DNA of 64,000 nucleotides, taken from NCBI GenBank assembly GCA_015060625.1, contig SUYC01000007.1, forward strand, positions 124,001-188,000. Reading direction: 5' to 3'. Below are positions 52,759-60,724 of the stretch, one piece after another. Under the pieces are notes generated by a model. That model was not told the DNA's origin and did not search any database. It saw only the letters and a program-made list of their open reading frames with translations. Both the position numbers and the translations under genes were made by a program. This stretch comes from Xylanibacter ruminicola (GTDB taxonomy: Bacteria > Bacteroidota > Bacteroidia > Bacteroidales > Bacteroidaceae). Position 1 is the first letter of the stretch; each line of letters begins with the position of its first letter.

Positions 52759-52838
52759 GTCCGAGTGGGTGGTTTCTTAGTCCGAAAATAGGTTGTTATG
52801 TAGTCCGAACGGGTGGTTTTTCGGACACCCGTTCGGAC
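52759..52838. repeat. GTCCGA repeats with 13-bp inverted repeat
   Basis: GTCCGA starts at 52759, 52780 and 52803 (spacing 21 and 23 bp), twice followed by a GGGTGGTTT stretch. The last unit is the left arm of a perfect 13-bp inverted repeat (52803-52815 and 52826-52838). It could end transcription of the gene at 52847, but no T-run follows, and the regular spacing suggests protein binding. Confidence 0.7.
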
Positions 52839-52846
52839 ATAATTCT

Positions 52847-53701
52847 TTATTTGAATTTCTTGAAATCGTTTTTGTATTCATCATAGAGCTTGTCGTCGTA
52901 CGGGCATTCTTTCTCCATGTCGGTATATGAGTAATAGCTTGAACTGTCGTTCTTGCATGAGTTACCAAATTCGCTATCGAACCATGTGTACGACGGCCTT
53001 TGGCAGAATGCGCCCGATTCGAGTGCAGCACGGATGGCGCGCGACGAACGTTTGGGGGTGGTTTGTCCATCAATCATCTTGTGCAGCATTTGCAGAATTA
53101 AATGGGCATTCTCTGGATGTTTGCAGTATTGTTTGGTGGCATTAATGCTCTCTGTACTTACAATATCTAAGTCGAAACCATATTTCCGACCACGACCATT
53201 AATTACGTCGTGGATAATCGCTATCTGGTCGAGCATCAGCATAAATCTATCCAACAACCCCGAATCCTGTATGCCGTTTGCACCATAGGCATACTGCGCT
53301 ACATATTTCCATCCATCTTGCTCCTTCATGCACATCATCCAATGCTGGCCTGCTTCGGTGCCAGCAAACTGGTTAATGAGTTCGGCACGTTTCTTACTCA
53401 GCATTTGGAGTTTTAATGCAGGTGGGGCCGATTTTAGCAGATGCTCAATCTGTGGTATGGATGTGCCGTACGAGGCTAATAGTCGTGTGGCAAATATCCA
53501 TTCGGCACGCTTGTCGCTGTCGGCATCCAGCAGTTCTTGTTCTTTTATATTCCAAGGCTTTTCGCCCTCATTGCGTACCAATCCGTAAACCTCACTTCTT
53601 ATTGCGGTTAAATCAAATGTTTGGTTGAGTTCGCTATCCGAAAGATTTACGAATTCTTTGCGCGCTGTTGAGTGGGGGGCTTCTTCGTCAAAACTTCTCA
53701 T
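52847..53701 (-). CDS. Hypothetical protein (284 residues), accessory segment
   Basis: A soluble, mostly helical, acidic protein that I do not recognise. There is no signal peptide or membrane helix. Noted parts: ELNQTFDLTAIRSEVYGLVR near the start, an alpha-helical middle with LLDRFMLMLDQIAIIHDVI (about 150-168), and a C-terminal part rich in Tyr, Asp and Lys (YYSYTDMEKECPYDDKLYDEY). It starts 22 bp after the neighbouring orphan gene, so the two are one transcription unit next to a primase-like gene. Function not inferable. Confidence 0.65.
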   Translation of the reverse strand: MRSFDEEAPHSTARKEFVNLSDSELNQTFDLTAIRSEVYGLVRNEGEKPWNIKEQELLDADSDKRAEWIFATRLLASYGTSIPQIEHLLKSAPPALKLQMLSKKRAELINQFAGTEAGQHWMMCMKEQDGWKYVAQYAYGANGIQDSGLLDRFMLMLDQIAIIHDVINGRGRKYGFDLDIVSTESINATKQYCKHPENAHLILQMLHKMIDGQTTPKRSSRAIRAALESGAFCQRPSYTWFDSEFGNSCKNDSSSYYSYTDMEKECPYDDKLYDEYKNDFKKFK

Positions 53702-53723
53702 AGTGTGGTTAGCTTTTGTGTGG

Positions 53724-54551
53724 TTAATCCTCAGGTTTTGCTGCTGCTTCTCTCCAATACAGGCGGCTGAAGTAATCCAGCAGGTAGCCTTGCTCTATCG
53801 AGTAGCCCTTGCCGTAATTAATGTCGTAGCCCTGCGCCTGCAGTTTCTCGGCGGCCATTTTAAGCATGTCTTGCGCGTACTTTTCTTTTCCAGCCTCGCT
53901 CCAGATGTATGGGCGTGAGGGCAGACTGCTGATGGCGGTTTTCAGGGTGTCGCGTGCAATAGCACCCAGTTCGTCGTCGATGTGCTTGGGCAGAATACCC
54001 CACATGGCATCGTGCAGTACTATCTCGTCCATCGATAAGCCGTGCTGCTTGCCATCGGCTATGTGAGCGTTCACCTCGTCAACCTTGGCTATTACTATGT
54101 TTACAAAGTCTTTAGCTGCCAGGCGGCCTGCCTCGTAGTCGCTCCACTCGTACCAACTGTCGGCATAAAAATCCTGGGCAGCATCGTAGTAGTTTGCTAT
54201 TTTATCCAGTTCTACGCGGCGTACGATGTATGCAGTCCATGCAGCAATGTCGTGCAGCGGTGTGGTTTCCAGCCATGTTCGCAGTTCTTTGTTGTCGAGT
54301 GTGAACTGTGGGGCGTACATGGCGTTTATCTGCTCCGTAAAGTCATCGTCGTTCCAATGCGGCGCACAAACTATGGTATCTTCGCGCGCGCACGTACCTT
54401 TTAATAGTACGTTAATGTCGAATGGCTTGTGAGTTATCAGGTGCCAAGCCAGTGCTTGCAGCGGTGTTTGCCCCTCGCGACGGCAGATGTCGAACTGCGG
54501 GTCGGCCAATAGTTGGTCAAGCTTTTCAAGTGATTCAATTGTGTATTGCAT
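53724..54551 (-). CDS. Hypothetical protein (275 residues), accessory segment
   Basis: An acidic, helix-rich soluble protein of unknown family. It begins MQYTIESLEKLDQLL, has a FDICRREGQTPLQALAWHLI stretch that recalls an ankyrin-like repeat start, and a middle rich in Trp and Asp (FYADSWYEWSDYEAGRLAAKDFV). No enzyme motif is seen. ATG 54549-54551 is chosen: a TTG start at 54584 would fall inside the -7 promoter element at 54582-54589. It is followed by the other orphan gene. Confidence 0.65.
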   Translation of the reverse strand: MQYTIESLEKLDQLLADPQFDICRREGQTPLQALAWHLITHKPFDINVLLKGTCAREDTIVCAPHWNDDDFTEQINAMYAPQFTLDNKELRTWLETTPLHDIAAWTAYIVRRVELDKIANYYDAAQDFYADSWYEWSDYEAGRLAAKDFVNIVIAKVDEVNAHIADGKQHGLSMDEIVLHDAMWGILPKHIDDELGAIARDTLKTAISSLPSRPYIWSEAGKEKYAQDMLKMAAEKLQAQGYDINYGKGYSIEQGYLLDYFSRLYWREAAAKPED

Positions 54552-54581
54552 AAATTTGGGTAAGTTTACTATTATTGCTTG

Positions 54582-54589
54582 CAAAGGTA
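54582..54589 (-). promoter_or_regulatory. Promoter -7 element for the orphan gene pair
   Basis: Leftward TACCTTTG, 31-38 bp before ATG 54551. The upstream side leads into the repeat-rich non-coding stretch. Confidence 0.55.
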
Positions 54590-54641
54590 CGGCTTTTTAT
54601 TTAACCCACCAAATGTTTTGTGGCTATTGTGTGGGTGATAT

Positions 54642-54669
54642 GTTGCACATGTTGCGTTGCACATGTTGC
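54642..54669. repeat. Tandem 14-bp repeat GTTGCACATGTTGC (2 copies)
   Basis: Two exact copies end to end (54642-54655, 54656-54669). Each unit is itself GTTGC-N4-GTTGC, giving four GTTGC boxes. The gap 54552-55326 (775 bp) shows no plausible gene and holds this and the next four elements. Confidence 0.85.
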
Positions 54670-54770
54670 ATGAAGGAGTATAATAACTATTTTATTATAC
54701 TTCTATTTATCATAATCCGGTAATATATATCGGATATACTTCCTGTGTAGGGGGTAGGATAGTCCTTATT

Positions 54771-54798
54771 GCAACGTTGCAACGGCAACGCTGCAACG
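54771..54798. repeat. GCAACG repeats (4 copies)
   Basis: GCAACG begins at 54771, 54779, 54785 and 54793. These are the inverse of the GTTGC boxes at 54642-54669, over the same 28-bp length, so the two blocks form a large imperfect inverted repeat about 100 bp apart. Confidence 0.75.
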
Positions 54799-54950
54799 TA
54801 TGCTTGTTAGCGGATGTATTGCTTATGTGACTTAAATGTATCGTTTTTTCATTGTGAGTGTATAGCACGTGGCTGCCGCTTGTACGGAATAGTAATCTTG
54901 CGTGTTGCTATGCGCACCAGCGCTCAAATACAGAAAAATTATTTCCCTAG

Positions 54951-54972
54951 TTAGGGAGAAAAATTTCCCTAA
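54951..54972. repeat. 7-bp inverted repeat TTAGGGA / TCCCTAA
   Basis: Arms 54951-54957 and 54966-54972 with an 8-nt loop; a further TTTCCCTA copy lies just left of it (54942-54949). Confidence 0.55.
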
Positions 54973-55007
54973 CCTGCGCGTAAAAACCGAGCCGTAACCT
55001 CGCTGGC

Positions 55008-55063
55008 AGATTGCTTACTTTTATCCACCCGAAAGATTACTGCAATCTCATAGATTGCTTACT
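55008..55063. repeat. 12-bp direct repeat AGATTGCTTACT (2 copies)
   Basis: Exact copies at 55008-55019 and 55052-55063, 44 bp apart, which is twice the 22-bp period of the neighbouring array. Confidence 0.7.
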
Positions 55064-55098
55064 GCTTGTAAAAACTATTCAAAATCGCCTATTTTGGC

Positions 55099-55164
55099 AC
55101 TATTAATGCTAACAATTGCTACTATTAATAGTAACAATTGCGAGGATTAATAGTAGCAATAAAA
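55099..55164. repeat. 22-bp iteron-like tandem repeat (3 units)
   Basis: Units 55099-55120, 55121-55142 and 55143-55164 are in exact 22-bp register with core ATTAATRSTAACAATTG; the third is degenerate. The period of two helical turns and AT-richness resemble Rep-protein iterons. There are no spacers, so this is not a CRISPR. Confidence 0.75.
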
Positions 55165-55262
55165 TGCATATGTATGGAGCACTATAATAGTGTTTGTGTG
55201 TAAAGAAAATTTATTATTTTGGGGCGCGGAATCAATAAAACTCCAAGTTTTCTGGCGAAATA

Positions 55263-55294
55263 TTTGGTGGATTCGGGGGAATGCATTATATTTG
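55263..55294 (+). promoter_or_regulatory. Promoter for the two-TM protein
   Basis: TTTG (55263-55266), 20 bp, TATATTTG (55287-55294), 32 bp before ATG 55327. Confidence 0.7.
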
Positions 55295-55326
55295 CAAGCG
55301 CTTAATGAAACAGAATTTTGCAAAGG

Positions 55327-55848
55327 ATGACAAAAGAAATCTACGAAAAGAAACATCTGTTCGTTGCTGTGATCGATGCGGTGTTGTTTATGATTATACC
55401 GGTGTTTGCGCTGGGGGTGTTGATTGTGTTGCCAACAGCCAAGAATACTGCTTTTGAGGCGGAGTGGGTGCACGTGGCGCTTGTTGTTACGTTAGCGGTG
55501 TTGTGTGTGTTCCTGCTGGTAATGGGGCCCCTTACCGTATGGGAACGATACAAACGTTATATGGATTTATGTATAGGAGGGCAGCCTGCGGTAATTATTG
55601 GCGACGATGAGCTGCAGTTTTATTCGCCAAAAGGCGAGTATAAGTGCTATCGCTGGGACGAAATCGAGCGCTTTAAGCTTACTTACGGCAAACTTTATAG
55701 TACCATCCAACCTATATTAAAGGAAAGTTGGCGCAATCCTACGTGGTATGCCATGTTTTTTGCTGTTTATACCCATACCATCCGTACCGACCATCTGGAG
55801 ATGGCGGAGGATGAGTTGCTGGCCGAGCTGAACTCGCATTTGCGATAA
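55327..55848 (+). CDS. Two-TM protein, STM3941/PH-like family
   Basis: A 173-residue protein with two hydrophobic helices (about 11-35 and 48-67) followed by a cytoplasmic domain that has VIIGDDELQFYSPKGEYKCYRWDEIERFKL, similar to the STM3941-type PH-like domain. Function unknown; such proteins are usually membrane-attached adaptors. ATG 55327 is chosen over an upstream TTG at 55318. Single-gene unit with promoter and downstream terminator. Confidence 0.65.
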   Translation: MTKEIYEKKHLFVAVIDAVLFMIIPVFALGVLIVLPTAKNTAFEAEWVHVALVVTLAVLCVFLLVMGPLTVWERYKRYMDLCIGGQPAVIIGDDELQFYSPKGEYKCYRWDEIERFKLTYGKLYSTIQPILKESWRNPTWYAMFFAVYTHTIRTDHLEMAEDELLAELNSHLR

Positions 55849-55914
55849 AAACATGACTCGCACAACGTACTGAAACTTACGATAACTGGTAGCATATCCA
55901 AAGCGAATATAATA

Positions 55915-55944
55915 ATCCCCGCTCTCTATCAAGAAAGCGGGGAT
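55915..55944. terminator. Bidirectional terminator before trpB2
   Basis: 9-bp arms ATCCCCGCT / AGCGGGGAT (55915-55923 and 55936-55944) with a 12-nt loop, flanked by A-rich and T-rich ends, serving the convergent genes on both sides. Confidence 0.8.
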
Positions 55945-55968
55945 TTCTATGGTAGATCTAGTAAGCGA

Positions 55969-57327
55969 TTACTTATCCAGTTCGGCCAGGTTGGCGGCAA
56001 TCATTTCATCAGTAACGGTGTAGTTCTGCAGGTCGCCCTTGATGAATGAGTCGTAGCTTGGCATGTCGATAAGACCATGTCCTGAGAGGTTGAACAGTAT
56101 CACCTTCTCTTCGCCAGTTGCGATGCACTTCTTTGCCTCGCGGATGGTGGCTGCGATGGCATGACAGCTCTCGGGAGCAGGGATGATACCCTCGGTACGG
56201 GCAAACAGCATACCAGCCTCGAAAGTTTCGAGCTGTGGAATATCGACACCACGCATCAAACCGTCCTTCAGCAACTGACTCACAATCACACCTGCACCAT
56301 GATAGCGCAAGCCACCAGCATGGATGTTGCTTGGCTTGAAGTTGTGACCCAGTGTGAACATGGGCAGCAATGGAGTGTAACCGGCCTCGTCGCCAAAGTC
56401 GTAACGGAACTGTCCGCGTGTGAGCTTAGGACAGCTGTCTGGCTCGGCAGCAATGAACTCCGTCTTCTTACCATCGCACAGGTTATGACGCATGAATGGG
56501 AAGGCGATTCCACCGAAGTTAGAGCCTCCACCAAAGCAGGCAATCACCATATCGGGATACTCGCCAGCCATCTCCATCTGCTTCTCGGCCTCAAGACCGA
56601 TGATGGTTTGATGCAAACCTACGTGGTTCAATACCGAACCCAGCGTGTACTTACAGTTAGGCGTGCTTGTGGCCAGCTCAACAGCTTCGGAGATAGCTGT
56701 GCCTAATGAACCGGTATGGTTGGGGTCTCTGGTAAGAATATCCTTACCGGCACGTGTTGACATCGAAGGCGAACCCTCAACCACCGCACCAAAGGTGCGC
56801 ATAATGCTCGAACGGTATGGCTTCTGCTGCATGGTAATCTTTACCTGATACACAGCACAGTCGAGACCGTAGATCTTGGCGGCATACGAAAGAGCTGCAC
56901 CCCACTGTCCGGCACCTGTTTCTGTGGTCACGTTAGTGGTTCCTTCCTGCTTGGCATAATAGCACTGGGGAATAGCAGAGTTGATTTTATGTGAACCTAA
57001 TGGGTTGGTACTTTCGTTCTTGAAATAAATGTGAGCGGGTGTTCCCAAAGCCTCTTCAAGTGCATAGGCACGAACCAATGGGGTTGAACGATAGAACTTG
57101 TACTTCTCAAGTACTTCTTCGGGAATATCAATCCAGCGATGTTCTGTGTCAAGTTCTTGCACACAGCATTCACGAGGGAAGATGTGTGCCAAATCATCTA
57201 CACCCAGAGGCTGCTTGGTGGCAGGATGGATGGGAGGCATAGGTTTGGTTGGCATGTCTGCCTGAATGTTGTACCACTGTGTGGGAATCTCACTCTCTTG
57301 GAGGATGAATTTTTTCTGTTTAGACAT
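55969..57327 (-). CDS. trpB: Tryptophan synthase beta chain-like (TrpB2)
   Basis: A 452-residue PLP enzyme of the TrpB2 subgroup, condensing serine with indole to form tryptophan. The PLP lysine lies in NPLGSHKINSA (near 110), followed by TETGAGQWG, CFGGGSNFGG (phosphate loop) and the C-terminal SGHGLIDMPSYD. The long N-terminal part PTQWYNIQADMP marks TrpB2 rather than TrpB1. No other trp genes are adjacent; TrpB2 often acts alone or as an indole salvage enzyme. Confidence 0.9.
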   Translation of the reverse strand: MSKQKKFILQESEIPTQWYNIQADMPTKPMPPIHPATKQPLGVDDLAHIFPRECCVQELDTEHRWIDIPEEVLEKYKFYRSTPLVRAYALEEALGTPAHIYFKNESTNPLGSHKINSAIPQCYYAKQEGTTNVTTETGAGQWGAALSYAAKIYGLDCAVYQVKITMQQKPYRSSIMRTFGAVVEGSPSMSTRAGKDILTRDPNHTGSLGTAISEAVELATSTPNCKYTLGSVLNHVGLHQTIIGLEAEKQMEMAGEYPDMVIACFGGGSNFGGIAFPFMRHNLCDGKKTEFIAAEPDSCPKLTRGQFRYDFGDEAGYTPLLPMFTLGHNFKPSNIHAGGLRYHGAGVIVSQLLKDGLMRGVDIPQLETFEAGMLFARTEGIIPAPESCHAIAATIREAKKCIATGEEKVILFNLSGHGLIDMPSYDSFIKGDLQNYTVTDEMIAANLAELDK

Positions 57328-57393
57328 AATATACTACGTTTTAGACGTTTGGAATTCTTGCTTAAGGCAAGCGGCAAAGCCGGTTGCCGACTG

Positions 57394-57401
57394 CAAAGAT
57401 A
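57394..57401 (-). promoter_or_regulatory. Promoter -7 element for trpB2
   Basis: Leftward TATCTTTG, 67-74 bp before the ATG. The -33 position is occupied by a CACGGATT array (57412-57440). Confidence 0.55.
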
Positions 57402-57411
57402 ATAATTTTTT

Positions 57412-57440
57412 GGCACGGATTACACGGATTACACGGATTT
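57412..57440. repeat. CACGGATT short tandem repeat, copy 2
   Basis: Three CACGGATT units with a period of 9-10 bp, same orientation as the array at 46462-46490, here between the divergent trpB2 and symporter promoters. Confidence 0.85.
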
Positions 57441-57444
57441 TTTA

Positions 57445-57452
57445 TAATTTTG
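57445..57452 (+). promoter_or_regulatory. Promoter -7 element for the symporter
   Basis: TAATTTTG, 10 bp before ATG 57463, so a very short leader. Starts directly after the CACGGATT array. Confidence 0.55.
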
Positions 57453-57462
57453 CACCCATTAT

Positions 57463-58905
57463 ATGAATATTATGTGGATGATTGCAATAATATTAGGCTA
57501 TTTTGCAGTTTTGTTTGCTATCAGCAGACTGACTGCACGGCGTGCGACGAACGAAACATTCTTTCGTGGTAATCGTCAGTCGCCTTGGTATATGGTGGCA
57601 TTTGGCATGGTTGGAGCATCCATTTCGGGAGTGACCTTTGTGTCAGTTCCTGGCATGGTTACACGGATTGATATGACTTACATGCAAACCTGCTTAGGTT
57701 TTATTCTGGGTTATTTTGCAGTGGCATTTATCCTGCTGCCGCTATATTATCGTTTGAATCTAACCACTATTTACTCTTATCTGGGGCAGCGGTTAGGTCG
57801 GCGAGCTTATAAAACGGGGGCTTCGTTTTTCTTATTGTCAAAGATGACGGGAGCGGTAGTGCGTTTTTATGTGGTTTGTATGATATTGCAGCAGTTCGTG
57901 TTCGATGAGATGGGCATTCCGTTCGCCGTTACCGTTACAGCAATGGTTACTCTCATCTGGCTCTATACACGGGGTGGCGGTATTAAGACGCTTGTGTGGA
58001 CGGATACATTCCAAACGATTTGTCTTTTTTCGGCACTTCTTATTATTATATATAAGGTGGTGGGAGAGTTGGGAATGACTATACCCGAGGCTATTAGTGC
58101 TATAGCTGCCGATGAACATAGTAGGATGTTTGTGATGGACGATTGGGTGTCGAAACAGAATTTCTGGAAACAGTTTCTGAGTGGTGTGTTTATTGTGATT
58201 GTGATGACAGGACTGGATCAGGACATGATGCAGAAAAACCTGACTTGCAAAACATTGAAGGAGGCTCAGAAAGATATGTGTACCTATGGCGTGGCTTTTG
58301 TGCCTGCCAATCTGTTGTTCTTGTCGTTAGGCGTACTGTTGCTGATGCTGGGTGAATCGGGTGTCTCTGATTCATTGCTGCCAGGATTTGTGCAGCGTAG
58401 TGGATTATCGGTTCTTGTTCCTTTTACAATAGGTATTGTGGCGGCCTCGTTCTCGAGTGCCGATTCTGCTTTGACGTCGTTAACCACCAGCTATTGTGTG
58501 GATATCAGAGGAAGGGCCGGTGACGAGCAGTTGCGCAAACGGGCTCATCTGGGTATAAGTCTGTTGTTTGTGGTGATGATTCTGTTGTTCCGACTGCTGA
58601 ACTCTACAAGCGTGATTGATGCCATCTATACGATTTGTGGTTATACCTACGGACCACTTTTGGGACTCTTTGCCTTTGGTATGCTAACCAAACGCATGCC
58701 GTGCGATCGGTATGTGCCATATATCTGCGTTGCTTCGCCTTTGCTATGCTACGCTATTGATGCGATAACCTGGCATTTGGCTGGTTATCGATTTGGTTAT
58801 GAATTGTTGATGATGAATGGTGCGCTTACTTACCTTGCCCTTTGGATTTCGAGTGCTGTAAGCTCTCCAGAAACTCCTTCGGCTGAGTGCCAAACTGCTT
58901 CTTAA
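57463..58905 (+). CDS. Sodium:solute symporter (SSS family)
   Basis: A 480-residue transporter with about 13 hydrophobic helices. SSS features: FFRGNRQSPWYMVAFGMVGASISGVTFVSVPG near the N-terminus, with the conserved first sodium-site segment, GLDQDMMQKNLTCKT (near 248) and ASFSSADSALTSLTTSYCVD (near 328), the second sodium-binding motif. Substrate unknown (sugar, sialic acid or amino acid are all possible). The last 80 bp overlap the convergent hybrid kinase gene. Confidence 0.9.
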   Translation: MNIMWMIAIILGYFAVLFAISRLTARRATNETFFRGNRQSPWYMVAFGMVGASISGVTFVSVPGMVTRIDMTYMQTCLGFILGYFAVAFILLPLYYRLNLTTIYSYLGQRLGRRAYKTGASFFLLSKMTGAVVRFYVVCMILQQFVFDEMGIPFAVTVTAMVTLIWLYTRGGGIKTLVWTDTFQTICLFSALLIIIYKVVGELGMTIPEAISAIAADEHSRMFVMDDWVSKQNFWKQFLSGVFIVIVMTGLDQDMMQKNLTCKTLKEAQKDMCTYGVAFVPANLLFLSLGVLLLMLGESGVSDSLLPGFVQRSGLSVLVPFTIGIVAASFSSADSALTSLTTSYCVDIRGRAGDEQLRKRAHLGISLLFVVMILLFRLLNSTSVIDAIYTICGYTYGPLLGLFAFGMLTKRMPCDRYVPYICVASPLLCYAIDAITWHLAGYRFGYELLMMNGALTYLALWISSAVSSPETPSAECQTAS

Positions 58906-60523
58906 AGCAAGTGGCAAAGTAGCGCGGATCGTGGAATCCTACGCTATAAGCCAAATCGCTGACACGCAGGTTCGGATTCTCCATGCCCAGGCGTCGGGCC
59001 TCTTTCATTCTAACATCACGTATAAAGGCCGATACGTTCATGCCTGTGATAGAACGCAGCTTATTATATAAGGTAGAGGCGCTGGTTCCCATGTCGGCTG
59101 CTAATGCATCGCGGTCGTAGCTCTCATCGTTGATATGCTTATGAATATGTTCCAGTACATGATTAACAAATGATTCGTCGGGACTTGGCGCCTTGGCAAT
59201 GTGCTTGGCTTCTTCCTCGGCGCTGAGCTGACTATATTCTGTTTGCATGCGCTTACGATTCTCGATGATATTATCGATGCGTAGCTTCAGATCACCTAAA
59301 CGGAATGGTTTTCTTAGATATTCATCGGCACCGCTTTGCAGGGCTTCCTTTTCATCTTCCTCCTGCGTCTTGGCTGTTAGCAGGATGATGGGCAGATGGT
59401 TGGTGTTCGGATCGGCCTTAACAGCCTTGGTCAGCTCTATGCCATCCATCTCGGGCATCATGATATCAGATATAATCAAATCGAGTTCTTTCTCCCGAAT
59501 CACCCGCATGGCCTCGTTACCGTTACGGGCTATATATACATGATAATTTCTTTTCAGCAGTTGCTGCATCAGCATGAGCAACTCTAAATTATCCTCTACC
59601 ACCAGTAACTTATAGCCATCTTCGATAGGGTCTTCTGGTTCGGCGTTAATATCTGGCACAATCGTATTGATATCAATGATGGCGTTTTGGGACATATTGA
59701 AGACGATCTTGTGCTGTTCGTCAATTTGGTCAGGTGCAAAAGCTTCCTTTTTGATGGGGAGTTTCACCGTAAACGCCGTACCCTTTCCCTCTTCGCTGTG
59801 GCAGGTGATGGTTCCTCTGTTCAGATAAACCAAATCCTTGGTTAATGAGAGGCCTAAACCTGTGCCAATCGTTTGATGCTGTCGGTAGTCGCCATCATGA
59901 TAGCGTTTAAAAAGATGCTTCATCTGTTTGGCTGATATGCCCTCACCGTCGTCACTCACCTTTATTTCTATCTCATCAAATCTGTCGTTAGTGATGGCGC
60001 TGAGGGATACTGTACCGCCTTCTTTGCCGTATTTGGCTGCGTTAGATAGCAGGTTATAGATAATCTTGTCGAGTTTGTCTGTATCAATCCAGCCCATCAT
60101 ACTTTCTGGCTGGCAGTTGATGCTGAACGTCATATCTTTCTTGACAATGAGGGGCTCCAGGCATTCTGCTGTCTGGCGGATATACTTCATCACATCGCCT
60201 TGAGCCACCAGCAGACGTAACTGACCGGCAGCAGATTTGCTGGTTTCCAGTATCTGTTGCAACAATCTCACCATACGCTGAATGTTGAATTGCATCATGT
60301 CGTATTCGTGACTGTACTGTGGCTCAGTATCGCGTAGCTTGTCAACAGATGCTGAGATAACTGCCAGGGGAGTAAGAAGCTCATGGGTAATGTTGGTAAA
60401 CAGCGCCCCGAGTTGTAATCTTCTCTGCACGCGTTGATTTCGCAGGTATAAACGTCTTCCTGCGAACAGAAAAATGGCTATAATTGCCATGATGATAAGG
60501 GTTAATAGTAAGCGATCGTTCAT
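58826..60523 (-). CDS. Hybrid histidine kinase with receiver and AraC-type DNA-binding domain
   Basis: A 565-residue one-protein two-component system. TM at about 4-21; HisKA with phospho-histidine H47 in NITHELLTPLAV; HATPase (145-257) with NLLSNAAKYGKEGG, DDGEGI and GTGLGLSL; receiver (305-420) with phospho-acceptor D353 and K405; AraC helix-turn-helix (455-555). Unlike typical Bacteroidetes hybrid systems it has no periplasmic sensor, so its signal must come from the membrane or cytoplasm. ATG 60521-60523 is chosen because the promoter is at 60546. It overlaps the symporter gene by 80 bp and may regulate it. Confidence 0.9.
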   Translation of the reverse strand: MNDRLLLTLIIMAIIAIFLFAGRRLYLRNQRVQRRLQLGALFTNITHELLTPLAVISASVDKLRDTEPQYSHEYDMMQFNIQRMVRLLQQILETSKSAAGQLRLLVAQGDVMKYIRQTAECLEPLIVKKDMTFSINCQPESMMGWIDTDKLDKIIYNLLSNAAKYGKEGGTVSLSAITNDRFDEIEIKVSDDGEGISAKQMKHLFKRYHDGDYRQHQTIGTGLGLSLTKDLVYLNRGTITCHSEEGKGTAFTVKLPIKKEAFAPDQIDEQHKIVFNMSQNAIIDINTIVPDINAEPEDPIEDGYKLLVVEDNLELLMLMQQLLKRNYHVYIARNGNEAMRVIREKELDLIISDIMMPEMDGIELTKAVKADPNTNHLPIILLTAKTQEEDEKEALQSGADEYLRKPFRLGDLKLRIDNIIENRKRMQTEYSQLSAEEEAKHIAKAPSPDESFVNHVLEHIHKHINDESYDRDALAADMGTSASTLYNKLRSITGMNVSAFIRDVRMKEARRLGMENPNLRVSDLAYSVGFHDPRYFATCFKKQFGTQPKEFLESLQHSKSKGQGK

Positions 60524-60545
60524 ATAATAGTAATATTTCTTTTTG

Positions 60546-60553
60546 CAAAAATA
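60546..60553 (-). promoter_or_regulatory. Promoter -7 element for the hybrid kinase
   Basis: Leftward TATTTTTG, 23-30 bp before ATG 60523. It rules out the longer frame starting at 60577. Confidence 0.5.
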
Positions 60554-60710
60554 GTTATTTTTTTCAATACAAACCACTTTTTCTCTATAAAAATCGCTGT
60601 TTTAAGCGTTAAAATGTCTAAAATTAGTGATTTTATGTCGATTTTGCGTTAATTCACGCATTTTCAACAACAAAAAACTGAAATTGAACATGCATTTTAA
60701 AAACTTGCCG

Positions 60711-60718
60711 TATATTTG
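60711..60718 (+). promoter_or_regulatory. Orphan rightward promoter
   Basis: TATATTTG with no rightward gene after it. TTG at 60684-60686 is 24 bp upstream, slightly far. It leads to the hairpin at 60786. Confidence 0.5.
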
Positions 60719-60724
60719 CATCAG

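Noticed and set aside
55099..55164. CRISPR array
   Set aside because: Units are contiguous with no spacers and no cas genes are present.
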